Origin: Epiperipatus broadwayi
Taxonomy: Eukaryota; Onychophora; Udeonychophora; Euonychophora; Peripatidae
Direction of reading: 5' to 3'
Assembly (NCBI GenBank): GCA_028023455.1
Contig: JAQFVV010006340.1
Span: forward strand, 2,671,938 to 2,735,937
DNA length: 64,000 nucleotides
Below are positions 47,977 through 59,650 of this stretch, one piece after another; the first letter of the stretch is position 1, and every line of letters begins with the position of its first letter. The notes below the pieces were generated by a model, which was not told the origin of the DNA, searched no databases, and saw nothing but the letters and a program-made list of their open reading frames with translations. The position numbers and the translations under genes are program-made.

Positions 47977-49388
47977 GTACTTGTATATTAGTCTTGCAAT
48001 GTAGGAGAGATGGTATGCCTTTTCACATTTGTGATAAATGTCTAGTCTTGCAATCCTGTAAAATAAACCCTACTATCTCATCTAATAACATGATAAATTT
48101 ACAGTTTCATTTATTGTCCAAATGTCTTTCAGACAAGTACTTCTCAAAAGATTTTTTATTTCAATCTGTTTATTTGTTTTCCAATTTTCTAATTAATACT
48201 GCATTTTTTCTTTAAAAAAAAACACAATACAAAATGATGAACATTTGGATATTATTCACAATTGAGATGAATGCAGTTGAGTACATCCACACTTTGGACA
48301 AGCAATGGCATTGTAACATTTGAGGATGTAATAAAACAGAACTTGGTTTCTAGAGAAAAATGTAAATTGGAGGCCCTAACAAAATCATTAAAATTTATGA
48401 GAACCTTTTGCATGAAAAGAAAAAAAAAGGATGCATTCTTTTGGAACAGTGGATGTTTGATGGTTTGTGCAGGGAGATGAACAAGTGTTTCATTATGAGA
48501 ATTCATGGTAGAACAGTGGCCAGTCTGATGGAAACCATCAAACAAAATGTGGAAGAGAAATTGTCAATTTATTCAGACTGTTGGACAATCTATATAACTG
48601 TTGAATTATGAGCTGCAGATTATAGACCATTTTTGTGTGAATCATGCTGGATTATATCAAAAAATTTAGTCCACCATATTGAAGAAATAATAAAAGTGTA
48701 GTAATTTATTTTCTTTCTTACTTTTAAAAATACATTTACTGCTTATTAACATTTGTGGTGAAGATCCCATGCAGGAATTATATTGCACAATCATGTCTTA
48801 AGTAAGGTTCCATTTTGGGAAAAATTAGTTTTACTTTCCATTTTGAAACAAAATTCTATCACCTTAAAGTAAAGAAGATAAAAGATGAATTGATTGTTTC
48901 ATCATGACAATTCCTGATATATATTACATGGTAAGTAAAGTATGTGCATATTTTATGCATTTTATAGTTTAGTGATTGTTTTGTCTATATTTAAAGTAAC
49001 ATTTGGGAATTCATAAACATTTTCAGAATTATTTTTGAGTGAAATTCATATTTTTTAATATTGTTAAAAGTGTACTTTTTCAGATTTACTTTTGTGCAAA
49101 ATTCATTTTTTAGTATTGTTAGATTTAGTCTGTTGCAACTACTGATACATATTAAAATTGCTACACCTTTTTACATACATATTCAAACTGCCAATAACCT
49201 TGTAAATCTTGTGAAAATATCATGTACACATGGTCCACTTTGATGAAATTATCATTTTAAGTTTGTACAAGTTCCAAGTGTACACTTTATTTGATTGGAC
49301 CACAAGATTAAAAAAATATCAATGGATTGATATAAATGTGAAAAGACATAGTAGATCTAGTACATTGCAGGTCTAATACATAAGTACC
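47977..49388 (+). mobile_element. Merlin (ISXO2-like) DNA transposon remnant, copy A
   Basis: The left end GTACTTGTATATTAGTC and the right end (inverse) GGTACTTATGTATTAGACC form terminal inverted repeats shared with copy B. In the plus strand RRDGMPFHICDKCLVLQSC (near 48000-48060) is the Cys-containing N-terminal region. A second frame (48408-48611) carries EQWMFDGLCREMNKCFIM, then HGRTVASLMETIKQNVEEKL and IYSDCWTIY, the conserved W-F-G-CRE...R-T-SDCW core of the ISXO2/Merlin transposase, including the SDCW catalytic Asp. Frameshifts and stops separate these parts. The target duplication is not clear. Confidence 0.72.
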
Positions 49389-51296
49389 ATTGAAAGTTAT
49401 TAAGCATATTTGAGTTTTGTTTTTATGTTGTTCAAAATAAAAATTGCCTTTAAAGATAATATTTAATACAATGCTTAAATAAAATACTAATTATTCAGAT
49501 AATCTTTGAATGTGATTAGAGTTTAGTCTATTAAACTTTGGATAATAGATACAGAAAAGTTTTAAATTGATAAATTCATTAATTAGTGTAATTTTGTTTT
49601 ATTGGATTATTATATTTAAAGTAACTTAATATTATGGAATGTGTATGTGTGTGAACAATTTAAACATATATGTAAAAAGAGTAGAAGTTTAAAAGATACT
49701 AATAAAAAGATTAATTGCTTTTGAAAGATAATATTTTATGAAAAGCATTAAGTAATTATAACAATATTAAAAAAGACTCCTAAATAACAATAAAGATAAT
49801 GAATATTTAATAAAAGATATTTCAAATTAAAAATGTATTTCAAAATAAATAAATTAATTATTTTACACTTAAATAATCTTTATTAAAGATAATTATAACC
49901 ATCTAGACAATCACATATTGGAATTTCATTTAATTAGAAAGTCAAGAACAAAGTAATTAGAAAAAAAGGGCAACTTTATGCTAGTACTTTAAATGTCCTG
50001 CTTCCAGGAACTTAAATTGGATTGGATGCTGAAATATCACATGACATTAATGCAAATAAAATGCATACACACCGTAAATATATAAAGAAAATAAAAAGAT
50101 AAAAAAAAATTGTGTTTTGACTTGAACAATCTGTGTGATTTAAGTTTTTTTAAAAAATAGTGTTGTTAAAAGAATAAAAAAAAAAGCAAATCATTTTACT
50201 TCTATTTTTCTTTAATGTTGAATTATCCAAAATGAAAAAGTACAGGGCTAGATATTTTCTGAGTGCTGATATTTCAACAGTGTATGCTGAAGCATGTATT
50301 AGATGATATTCACAAAAGGAATGTTATTGACACACTATTAAGGAAAGGACAATAAAACACTGGCAACTCAAAACCACTGGAAGCTGATAAAATCTTAGAT
50401 TGGTAAGAAGTTTGCCTTATTTTTAAATCAATAAATTAATTCGTACTTTGGCTATCCTTTTTTAAGTCAGACATTCATCCTTTTAGAGTTTTGAAACTAG
50501 TATCATTATAACAACCAAAGAAATTATTAATAATATTTTTCATTAACTTTAACTTTTAAGATAAAATGAATTATTTATAAGTTCAATTAAGTTCAAGAAT
50601 AGTATAAAATGTAACGTCTTAAAAATGCTTTGCAAAAGTTTCAAAAAGGAAAAAGATTTTGAAATCTGCTCTTTTAAAATATTTACAAAAACAATTTCAA
50701 TATTTATTATATTCCAACCGCTGTCTATAAAAGATATTCATTAAAAACCATTCAACACTTAAATAATCCCAATATCAATAGTAGACAACAATTTCAAAGT
50801 GTTGTCAAGGCAACCTCCTTTTAATAATGATGGTAGAATCCCTTTATTATATTATGTTATTATGGTTAATTAAGTATTTAAAAATTAATTCACTTGTTGA
50901 TTGTTGACAGATCTGAATATTCAACTGAAAAACTATTTCAAATGCGTTAATGTTCAATTATTTACCAAATAATGCAAATAAACTTATAATGGAATTAAAT
51001 GTACTTTTCATAATCTGCTCCTGCCTTTGGTAACACATTTTTTATTGATTTAATTGCATCCCAGAGGACATTTTAAAAAAAATCCAATTTATTGAATTTT
51101 TATGTATGTATTTTCTCATAAATCTTATAAAGAAGGACTGACATAATATTTTCTAGCTAGAAACCAAACCAAAGTAAAGGGCTTGCTATTAAAGTGAATT
51201 AATTCCCATTAGAGAAAAAGTCTGTTAATCATTTCACATGAGTTTAATAGGTAAAAAAATACTTTAGCACAAAAACAGAATTTGTCTTTATATATT
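49389..51296. other. AT-rich non-coding DNA
   Basis: No gene was found. A half copy of the 24397-24495 inverted-repeat family lies near 50757-50830. Confidence 0.4.
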
Positions 51297-51304
51297 TGAT
51301 TTTT

Positions 51305-52830
51305 GGTACTTACATATTAGACCTCCAATGTATAGGATATGGTAGGCTTTTTGACATCTGCAATAAATGTATAAACTTGTGATCATGAAAAGTAAATACA
51401 ACGATGTTATCCAATCTTGTATCAAAACATGTAACAGTAAAATTGACCTTCATAATGGTACATGATTATAGGATTCAAGATATACATTCCTAAATGGCAA
51501 TCCATTTTATTTACAGTTGTGTTGCAAATTAAGCTGCGCAGAATGGGAAGAAATAGAGTTTGGTTTAGCAGATAAAACTGTAATTGATCTCAGTTACTGT
51601 CCAGATTTCATTCTGACAACATCTTTAGCACTGTCAATTGCATTTTAAATTATTTTTGCTCATTTGTATTTGTAGTTATCATTCAATGATTTATTCTGAC
51701 TATTGGAAGGCCTATAAAAGTGCTGAATTACGAAATGTCGATTACGATCATATTTGGGCAAACCACAAATACAATCACATGTTAAGTAAGTGTGCATTTT
51801 AGGAAAAAAATAAAAATTTTATTTTTAGTCTTCATTTTGGTGGGAAATTATTCACTTAAAATAAAGCAGAACCAGAAAATTGATTGGTTCAATTACCCTA
51901 TTCTATATATTACATGGTAAGTATTGTATGTGTATATTTAACAGTTTTTTTGTAATATTTGATGGTATATTCTGACTGTTGGAGGGCCTATAAAAGTGCT
52001 GAATTACTAACTGCTGATTACAATCATTTCCAGGGGAATAACAAATACAATCATGTGTTAAGTAAGTGTGCATTTTGGGTAAAATATAAATTTTACTTTT
52101 AGTTTCCATGGGATAAAAATTTATCCACTTAAAATAAAGTATAACCCGAAAATTGATTGTTTCATCATGACAATTTCTGTTATATATTACACAATAAGTA
52201 CTATATGCGTATATTTTACAGTTTTTTATATTTTAGACTATTTTTGTAATTTAGTGATTGTTTAGTCCATATTTAAAGTAATATTTGGGAATTACATAAT
52301 TGGCCTGTCATATTTTACATATTTTTATATGGCAAATGAATATTTTTATATTAAAATGTTCTTTTTAAGATCGAATATTTTGGCGAAATTAATATTTTGT
52401 ATTGTTAGAAATTAATATTCCACATCATATTTTATATTTTTGTGTCAAAATTATACATTTGGTATTGTTAAAAATGCATAATCTCATTTTTATATATTGC
52501 ATGATAAGTACTGTATGTGTATATTTTTGAGTTTTTTGGTAATATTTTAGAGGATGCTTGTAATTTAGTCATTGTTTTAGTATTAGACCTCAACACATAT
52601 TAAATCTGCAGCACCATTTCACATAAGTATTCAGACTGCTGATAACTTTGTAAAATATTGTGAAAATATCATGTACATGTGGTCTCTTTTGATGAATTTA
52701 TCATTTTAATTTTGTAGATGATCCATATATAAATGTTATTTTGGTCAGGTCAAAAGATTAGAAAGTTATCAACAAATTCATATGAATGTGAAAAAGTCTA
52801 ATATGTGTTGCAGGTCTAATATTTAAGTAC
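51305..52830 (+). mobile_element. Merlin (ISXO2-like) DNA transposon remnant, copy B
   Basis: Terminal inverted repeats GGTACTTACATATTAGACCT (51305) and inverse GTACTTAAATATTAGACCT (ending 52830) are flanked by TGATTTTT on both sides (51297-51304 and 52831-52838), an 8-bp duplication as expected for Merlin. The catalytic block is present at least twice: YSDYWKAYKSAELRNVDYDH (near 51695-51755) and YSDCWRAYKSAELLTADYNH (near 51970-52030), showing internal duplication. The 5' coding part is badly decayed. Confidence 0.72.
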
Positions 52831-52838
52831 TGATTTTT

Positions 52839-53135
52839 TATATTGTATTATACGCTTAATTTATATATATATATAAATTCTATTATGGGATATTTATAAT
52901 AGTATTCACTATGGAAATATTGGTAAGAAAGATTATACATTTTAAAAAATATATATATATATCCAGGTAAATACTTTAAATTGTTATACAGATAAAACAT
53001 TTTTCATATCTGATATAAGTACATATACAGAGTGTCTGATAGTCAGTATGTGGAAATCTAAGTATCTTATAAATTATAACAGGTATTCTGCTTTGCTATT
53101 ATGTTTTATGAATTATATATATATATATTAATAAT
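52839..53135. other. AT-rich spacer with TA tracts
   Basis: (TA)n tracts occur at 52862-52875, 52951-52962 and 53116-53127; nothing else is supported. Confidence 0.5.
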
Positions 53136-53286
53136 AACAAGTCAGATGTCACATGACTTATATATAGCTTGCACTTACAAATATGTAAAATTAAGAGCGT
53201 GCTAATAACTCTAAACAAGCTTTTTTTTTTTATTTATGATAAATGCTACTACAAGAGAAGGCATTCAAATCATTTTTATCTTGGAT

Positions 53287-53344
53287 TGTCCCCATCCCCA
53301 GACCGGTTTCGACCTATGGGTCTCTTCAGTGAGGAGTTGGGACA
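53287..53344 (-). ncRNA. Type I hammerhead ribozyme, unit 1
   Basis: On the minus strand, 5' to 3': stem I 5' strand UGUCCCAACUCCUCA; core CUGAAGA (53323-53329); stem II GACC-CAUA-GGUC (53311-53322); GAAAC (53306-53310); two-base loop CG; GUC (53301-53303); stem I 3' strand UGGGGAUGGGGACA. Stem I pairs as 6 bp next to the core, an internal loop (CAA/UG) and 6 more bp (UGUCCC with GGGACA). All invariant core bases (CUGANGA, GAAA, UH) are present. Cleavage is predicted after C53301 (minus strand). The stem I internal loop and the stem II tetraloop are where tertiary contacts of active hammerheads form. The minimal stem III suggests dimeric action. Confidence 0.9.
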
Positions 53345-53708
53345 TTAGATCTAAAAAACCAACTCAAGCAAAGCATTTATCTAAAAGATAATTGTTAGAA
53401 GAAGATCTGAAACTTTTAGACATCTACATGTCTTTAAAGTCAGCTCTCCAACTGAAAAAATCATATGGGCCTGAACTTAATTCAGATACTCCATATATTA
53501 GTAGGCTTAGCTCTTTAATTTAGCTAAAGCCACAACAGCAAAATAATAATAGTAATAATAACAAGTCAGATGTCACATGACTTATATATAGCTTGCACTT
53601 ACAAATATGTAAAATTAAGAGCGTGCTAATAACTCTAAACAAGCTTTTTTTTTATTTATGATAAATGCTACTACAAGAGAAGGCATTCAAATCATTTTTA
53701 TCTTGGAT

Positions 53709-53766
53709 TGTCCCCATCCCCAGACCGGTTTCGACCTATGGGTCTCTTCAGTGAGGAGTTGGGACA
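53709..53766 (-). ncRNA. Type I hammerhead ribozyme, unit 2
   Basis: Identical to the unit 1 ribozyme over all 58 bases. Confidence 0.9.
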
Positions 53767-54131
53767 TTAGATCTAAAAAACCAACTCAAGCAAAGCATTT
53801 ATCTAAAAGATAATTGTTAGAAGAAGATCTGAAACTTTTAGACATCTACATGTCTTTAAAGTCAGCTCTCCAACTGAAAAAATCATATGGGCCTGAACTT
53901 AATTCAGATACTCCATATATTAGTAGGCTTAGCTCTTTAATTTAGCTAAAGCCACAACAGCAAAATAATAATAGTAATAATAACAAGTCAGATGTCACAT
54001 GACTTATATATAGCTTGCACTTACAAATATGTAAAATTAAGAGCGTGCTAATAACTCTAAACAAGCTTTTTTTTTTATTTATGATAAATGCTACTACAAG
54101 AGAAGGCATTCAAATCATTTTTATCTTGGAT

Positions 54132-54189
54132 TGTCCCCATCCCCAGACCGGTTTCGACCTATGGGTCTCTTCAGTGAGGAGTTGGGACA
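54132..54189 (-). ncRNA. Type I hammerhead ribozyme, unit 3
   Basis: Identical to the unit 1 ribozyme; 423 bases from the unit 2 ribozyme. Confidence 0.9.
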
Positions 54190-54552
54190 TTAGATCTAAA
54201 AAACCAACTTCAAGCAAAGCATTTATCTAAAAGATAATTGTTAGAAGAAGATCTGAAACTTTTAGACATCTACATGTCTTTAAAGTCAGCTCTCCAACTG
54301 AAAAAATCATATGGGCCTGAACTTAATTCAGATACTCCATATATTAGTAGGCTTAGCTCTTTAATTTAGCTAAAGCCACAACAGCAAAATAATAATAGTA
54401 ATAATAACAAGTCAGATGTCACATGACTTATATATAGCTTGCACTTACAAATATGTAAAATTAAGAGCGTGCTAATAACTCTAAACAAGCTTTTTTTTTT
54501 TATGATAAATGCTACTACAAGAGAAGGCATTCAAATCATTTTTATCTTGGAT

Positions 54553-54610
54553 TGTCCCCATCCCCAGACCGGTTTCGACCTATGGGTCTCTTCAGTGAGG
54601 AGTTGGGACA
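54553..54610 (-). ncRNA. Type I hammerhead ribozyme, unit 4
   Basis: Identical to the unit 1 ribozyme; 421 bases from the unit 3 ribozyme. Confidence 0.9.
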
Positions 54611-54975
54611 TTAGATCTAAAAAACCAACTCAAGCAAAGCATTTATCTAAAAGATAATTGTTAGAAGAAGATCTGAAACTTTTAGACATCTACATGTCTT
54701 TAAAGTCAGCTCTCCAACTGAAAAATCATATGGGCCTGAACTTAATTCAGATACTCCATATATTAGTAGGCTTAGCTCTTTAATTTAGCTAAAGCCACAA
54801 CAGCAAAATAATAATAGTAATAATAACAAGTCAGATGTCACATGACTTATATATAGCTTGCACTTACAAATATGTAAAATTAAGAGCATGCTAATAACTC
54901 TAAACACGGTTTTTTTTTTTATTTATGATAAATGCTACTACAAGAGAAGGCATTCAAATCATTTTTATCTTGGAT

Positions 54976-55033
54976 TGTCCCCATCCCCAGACCGGTTTCG
55001 ACCTATGGGTCTCTTCAGTGAGAAGTTGGGACA
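54976..55033 (-). ncRNA. Type I hammerhead ribozyme, unit 5
   Basis: As unit 1 except for one stem I change (AACUUCUCA instead of AACUCCUCA), which turns a G-C pair into a G-U pair. Pairing is retained. Confidence 0.88.
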
Positions 55034-55290
55034 TTAGATCTAAAAAACCAACTCAAGCAAAGCATTTATCTAAAAGATAATTGTTAGAAGAAGATCTGAA
55101 ACTTTTTTTAGCTAAATTAAAGAGCTAAGCCTACTAATATATGGAGTATCTGAATTAAGTTCAGGCCCATATGATTTTTTCAGTTGGAGAGCTGACTTTA
55201 AAGACATGTAGATGTCTAAAAGTTTCAGATCTTCTTCTAACAATTATCTTTTAGATAAATGCTTTGCTTGAGTTGGTTTTTTAGATCTAA

Positions 55291-55348
55291 TGTCCCAACT
55301 CCTCACTGAAGAGACCCATAGGTCGAAACCGGTCTGGGGATGGGGACA
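55291..55348 (+). ncRNA. Type I hammerhead ribozyme, inverted unit 6
   Basis: The same 58-base ribozyme, now on the plus strand, downstream of the inversion junction. Confidence 0.9.
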
Positions 55349-55712
55349 ATCCAAGATAAAAATGATTTGAATGCCTTCTTTTGTAGTAGCATTTATCATA
55401 AATAAAAAAAAAGCTTGTTTAGAGTTATTAGCACGCTCTTAATTTTACATATTTGTAAGTGCAAGCTATATATAAGTCATGTGACATCTGACTTGTTATT
55501 ATTACTATTATTATTTTGCTGTTGTGGCTTTAGCTAAATTAAAGAGCTAAGCCTACTAATATATGGAGTATCTGAATTAAGTTCAGGCCCATATGATTTT
55601 TTCAGTTGGAGAGCTGACTTTAAAGACATGTAGATGTCTAAAAGTTTCAGATCTTCTTCTAACAATTATCTTTTAGATAAATGCTTTGCTTGAGTTGGTT
55701 TTTTAGATCTAA

Positions 55713-55770
55713 TGTCCCAACTCCTCACTGAAGAGACCCATAGGTCGAAACCGGTCTGGGGATGGGGACA
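55713..55770 (+). ncRNA. Type I hammerhead ribozyme, inverted unit 7
   Basis: The same 58-base ribozyme on the plus strand, 422 bases from unit 6. The unit is truncated at about 55870. Confidence 0.9.
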
Positions 55771-55870
55771 ATCCAAGATAAAAATGATTTGAATGCCTTC
55801 TCTTGTAGTAGCATTTATCATAAATAAAAAAAAAAAACCTTGTTTAGAGTTATTAGCACGCTCTTAATTT

Positions 55871-57724
55871 TATATATATATATCAGCTAACTAGATACAT
55901 GTTTATTACACAGATGAGATTGTGTGTGCGTGTGAGTGAGTTATTATATTCATGCCTTACACATTTCATTATTGACACACTGCTGGAAGTCAGCTGTTGC
56001 TCAAACTTTTTCTCATTAATATATATATATATATGTGTGTGTGTTTAGCCCCTCCATGAAAAAAAGATTGCTTAGTAGTTTTTTGGCACTGCTTCAACAT
56101 AAGGGATGTTTAGTTATAAATAGTTTATTATCATCCTTTCTTATATTGATTTCTTGATTTAATGTATTATTGAATATTCGCAGGTATTTTTAGGCATGCT
56201 TATTTTAATGTTATCTGCTAGAGTACTGCTATTTAATATTCTATGCAGTTTTGAGTTACAATATAGCTTGTATTCATTTCCTTGCCTCTCATAGATACTA
56301 CTAATGCTGGAATAAGTGTAATTACAGTTTGTATGACGTTATTTTATAATGATAGAATAAATTCTTAGTCTTACTAACTTTAAAATGCAGTCAATGATGT
56401 TACGCTGTCAAACCATGCTGACAGCTAATTAATATAGGCGTATCTAGGATTGTGTTTTACTTTAGTGCCCAGTAAACAATGATAAGAATGGAAACAATAA
56501 ATAATAAAAAGTATAAATTTTTGTGGCAATATTTTAAAGGAAATAGTTAATGTATAGTTAGGTAAATACCCTGTCGATTTGTTAAATTAAAAGTAATATA
56601 TTTTATTGTAATAAATGTTATTTTTATTTATATTGTAACTACTTATTTTTTATGTATTTTTTTTAAAACTTATTTTGTGTTTATCTGCCTCGTCAATCAC
56701 TTATTTTTATCTAACTATAAATATAGTATCTATCTGTTTATCTATTTAGCTGTCTGTATGACTATGTCCCTATTTGTTTCTCTGTTTCTGAATTTATCTT
56801 ATCTATCATCCTACAAATGTAATTCTCTATGTATCTATATAATTGCTTTTTCTCTTTTTTTTACTTATTTACATTAATGTATAACTACGTATGTGGTATC
56901 TATTAACTAACTACATATCTTACTACTATTTATGTGTTTGCCAATCTTAATCACCCCCACTGAAGAACTAATATAGTTTATTGTTGCATAAAACTTTTTC
57001 AGTACAATCACTTTCAAATTTATATATCACATCAGTATGTGCATTTTATTTTAAATTACAATGTTTTAATTTATTTGGTGACTTTGTCAGGAATATTTCC
57101 TTATGATGATCCAGCATTTTGAATTAAAACTAAATAGTGATCATAAAATTAGAATTATAAGATAATACCAACGTATTATTGAACATAACTTTTTTTGTTT
57201 GCCTTTTTAATATTACATGTGTTTTGTTATTTATGTTTAGCGTTATTTATCAGCAAATGAATCAGCAGCTTATATTTTAACTAAAGTGAGTTAAGGATTT
57301 AATTTTCAGGTATTTAAAATTAATCTTTTTCTTTCACCATAATCTTAAGTCAGGATAATATTTCACAAATGTAAATGTGAGACTTTATGATCAAATTATC
57401 CAAATGTTGTACCTTTCTCAGAAAAGCAATAGGCAAGTGGATAATTATTTAGCAATAGAAGGCAGCATACACAACGTGATAATTTATAGGACGTTAATCT
57501 AATAAATTATGCTATACTAAGGAGGCATTAGTTAAATTGCTGCTAAAATTTGAGTTCAGATTTAATATAATTTAAACGTTACTGGAGCATATGGAGATGG
57601 AATGGCTGCATTATTTAAATTTCAACTGCGTTTCCGTACTACTAATATGTGTAACAAGAATGTAGCAGTATTTCTAATCAACATTTGCTTGCAAAACATT
57701 GAAAAATATCTATTGAAGGCTTAA
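55871..57724. other. AT-rich non-coding DNA
   Basis: No repeat or gene could be supported. A (TA)n(TG)n tract lies at about 56021-56044. Confidence 0.4.
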
Positions 57725-58000
57725 GTTAATATCTCATCTACGGAGTTATTACCATACTGGTGTTTTAGCTCGATTGAACTTATCATCATTAGCAAATTGA
57801 TGGAAGATTTAATCATGTCATTACATAGCAGCGGTATAAATTATATAATTATGAATCCAGACAAAATATCTTTTACTTCTGTTCTCCATTTACCGCTTAA
57901 GAACATTTCAGATGAAAGTCAAAATTATATAAAAAAAATCCAATCAGTTGTAAAAACATTAAAATCTTTTAATATTATTGAATCGTACTCACAATTCTGA
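57725..58000 (+). CDS. Open reading segment, unknown; possible terminal exon
   Basis: A 91-codon open frame ends in TGA at 57998. The later part begins MEDLIMSLHSSGINYIIMN and finishes with a Lys/Ser-rich helix (SVVKTLKSFNIIES). A GTGTTTTAG acceptor-like sequence lies at about 57761-57769. The composition is more protein-like than most neighbouring ORFs, but no family is recognised and it may be chance. Confidence 0.22.
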   Translation, partial: VNISSTELLPYWCFSSIELIIISKLMEDLIMSLHSSGINYIIMNPDKISFTSVLHLPLKNISDESQNYIKKIQSVVKTLKSFNIIESYSQF

Positions 58001-58209
58001 GTTTGGATATCGTTTTCTGCTCATATCCATTTTTTTTACTCTTTCAGGGTTCTTTATTGGCATAACATTGGCAACCTTTTTCAGCTTTGTAAAATAGGTA
58101 TTGCATTTAAGTGTTTCAAAGTACAAATTTACAAGTATCATCTGAATAATTTATGAATATGACTGATATATGATTTGTTGTGGAAATATTGATACATAGC
58201 CAGAAATTA
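58001..58209. other. Short AT-rich spacer
   Basis: Nothing is seen. Confidence 0.4.
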
Positions 58210-58485
58210 TTACATTTTGAGATAGTTCATTGAGAAAATTGAGTTATCAACAGTAATTATCAGCCGAGAATTAAGATTTTCTAAAAACAAGATTAATTTC
58301 TTTATCCAATCTGTTCTATAATTTACGCAATGATTGCAATCTTTTTTCTTCCCAACTGTTGTTTTGCTCTTACCAAAAATCTCAATATCTATAACCACAA
58401 AAGAAAAGTCTTTAATTATTTTGATATAATTAGCTAAATTGAATATCATAGTCTTGGCTGCTTTGTTTACAAAGATAATAAGCAA
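58210..58485 (-). CDS. Candidate terminal exon, unknown Lys-rich protein
   Basis: A 91-codon minus-strand open segment ends in TAA. It contains KSKTTVGKKKDCNHC and a DWIKKLILFLENLN helix. Within it, TTTGTGGTTATAG (ending near 58391 on the minus strand) is an acceptor-like sequence; using it, the exon would start with two bases of a split codon. That is phase-compatible with the phase-1 donor of the exon at 63572-63904, so the two could be parts of one gene. No family is recognised. An isolated chance ORF remains possible. Confidence 0.3.
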   Translation of the reverse strand: MLIIFVNKAAKTMIFNLANYIKIIKDFSFVVIDIEIFGKSKTTVGKKKDCNHCVNYRTDWIKKLILFLENLNSRLIITVDNSIFSMNYLKM

Positions 58486-59545
58486 AAATTATATTAGTCT
58501 AAACCTTATCATATAATGAAGTACGTTTTATTTTTTAGCAGCAACCTCAGCTTGAATTATAGGCACAAATTTGCATTTAGTACGTCATCATATAAACTAA
58601 TATTAATTTTTAATAGTAATATTTACTATAAATATCGGCATTATAAAAAATTAGATTCTTTAAAAGATTTCACTCTTTAAATTTGCAATAACTTATCTCT
58701 TTATCTCTTTTGGAGGTATCCTTTCCAAAACAAACATTTGTTTATTCCTTTACCTTTAATGATTATACTGCCCTGTGTAATTTAATGCAACGGCAGACGG
58801 TCATACCTTAGAGATTAAGATTTATTCAACTTTCATCACTTCCAAGCAATAAACCATTATTATTATAAATAAATACAATTAACTAAAAAAATAAAATTTA
58901 AAAATTGTTTAGAATTTCCAATAATCTGAGCTGTTTTAGAGTGCAATTTTTCAAGTAGCTGTACGCACCAAAATACTTAGCTTGATCCCGAATGAAGTAA
59001 AATGAAATATATCCAGAGAGGATTTTTGTCACTTTGTAAGTATAGTCATACATATCATCATTTTAATAAGTCGAACAATAATTTTTAGTACAAAACAAAG
59101 TCGATTTACAATCGTCAGATTTATTTATAAAAAACAAAAAATATTTTAAAAAACTTGCAGTGAACCTAAGGTATACGCCCACAAACCTTACAGTCAGTCC
59201 TGTTTCAAATTAATGCGCTTTAAAGAATAGTTTTTTTTTTTTTTAAATTAACTATGTAAATTTCCATAATTATGGACATTAAATGAGAATATTATGAAAT
59301 CCATATTCTATAGTAATTAGTGAGTTATAACTTTCATCAATTAGATTGTTGGATTTAAATCTGGAACTAACACACATGCATTATTCAGCGACATCTGTCT
59401 TTTTATACTACCAAACAATTACACTGAAAGTCGGAGTACCACAAGTGCATTAAAATATATAATTACTGACTTATTTTAAAATTTGTATAATCATATATTA
59501 CTGAAGAGTTGAATTCTAAATTTTAAAATTATTTTTGAATTTCAG
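58486..59545. other. AT-rich non-coding DNA
   Basis: No supportable feature. Confidence 0.4.
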
Positions 59546-59650
59546 TCTAATATTATAGTACAAATGTATTTAAAATGTTTGCTAATTGGCTTAGTGATTA
59601 CTTCCAGCTTCGAATCTAATGTATCCGCTGATGAAAATGATGCACCAAAA
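59546..59650 (+). CDS. Candidate exon encoding a signal peptide
   Basis: The segment is bounded by an acceptor-like TTTTTGAATTTCAG (ending 59545) and a donor-like GTAATA (59651). Inside, the ATG at 59564 opens 29 codons starting MYLKCLLIGLVITSS, a typical signal peptide with a basic n-region and a hydrophobic core, followed by a polar acidic stretch (SADENDAPK) with a likely signal-peptidase site near SNVSA. The exon would end in phase 0. This is the usual structure of the first coding exon of a secreted protein gene. If unspliced, the frame ends six codons later. No family can be named and no downstream exon was found. Confidence 0.4.

Larger units (their letters stand above)
53136..55870. 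repeat. Tandem array of 423-bp hammerhead-ribozyme units, with inversion
   Basis: Five units start with AACAAGTCAGATGTCACATG at 53136, 53560, 53982, 54406 and 54825 (spacing 419-424, the variation lying mostly in A/T runs). At about 55107 the array switches to inverted orientation and two further copies follow to 55870. Units are nearly identical, so the array is young or homogenised. Each unit contains one complete type I hammerhead ribozyme and no ORF of note. A transcript of the sense strand (minus for the first five units, plus for the last two) would be cut into about 423-nt monomers. Animal retrozymes, hammerhead satellites and PLE pseudo-LTRs are the known parallels. Confidence 0.92.

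Noticed and set aside
54015-54230. Plus-strand ORFs of about 71 codons in the array units (also 54439-54657)
   Set aside because: They are antisense to the ribozyme strand, vary with the T-run length in each unit and have no coding features.
53136-55870. Array as a CRISPR or simple satellite
   Set aside because: Repeats are contiguous 423-bp units without spacers, in animal DNA; and the ribozyme in each unit is more than a neutral satellite would be expected to keep.
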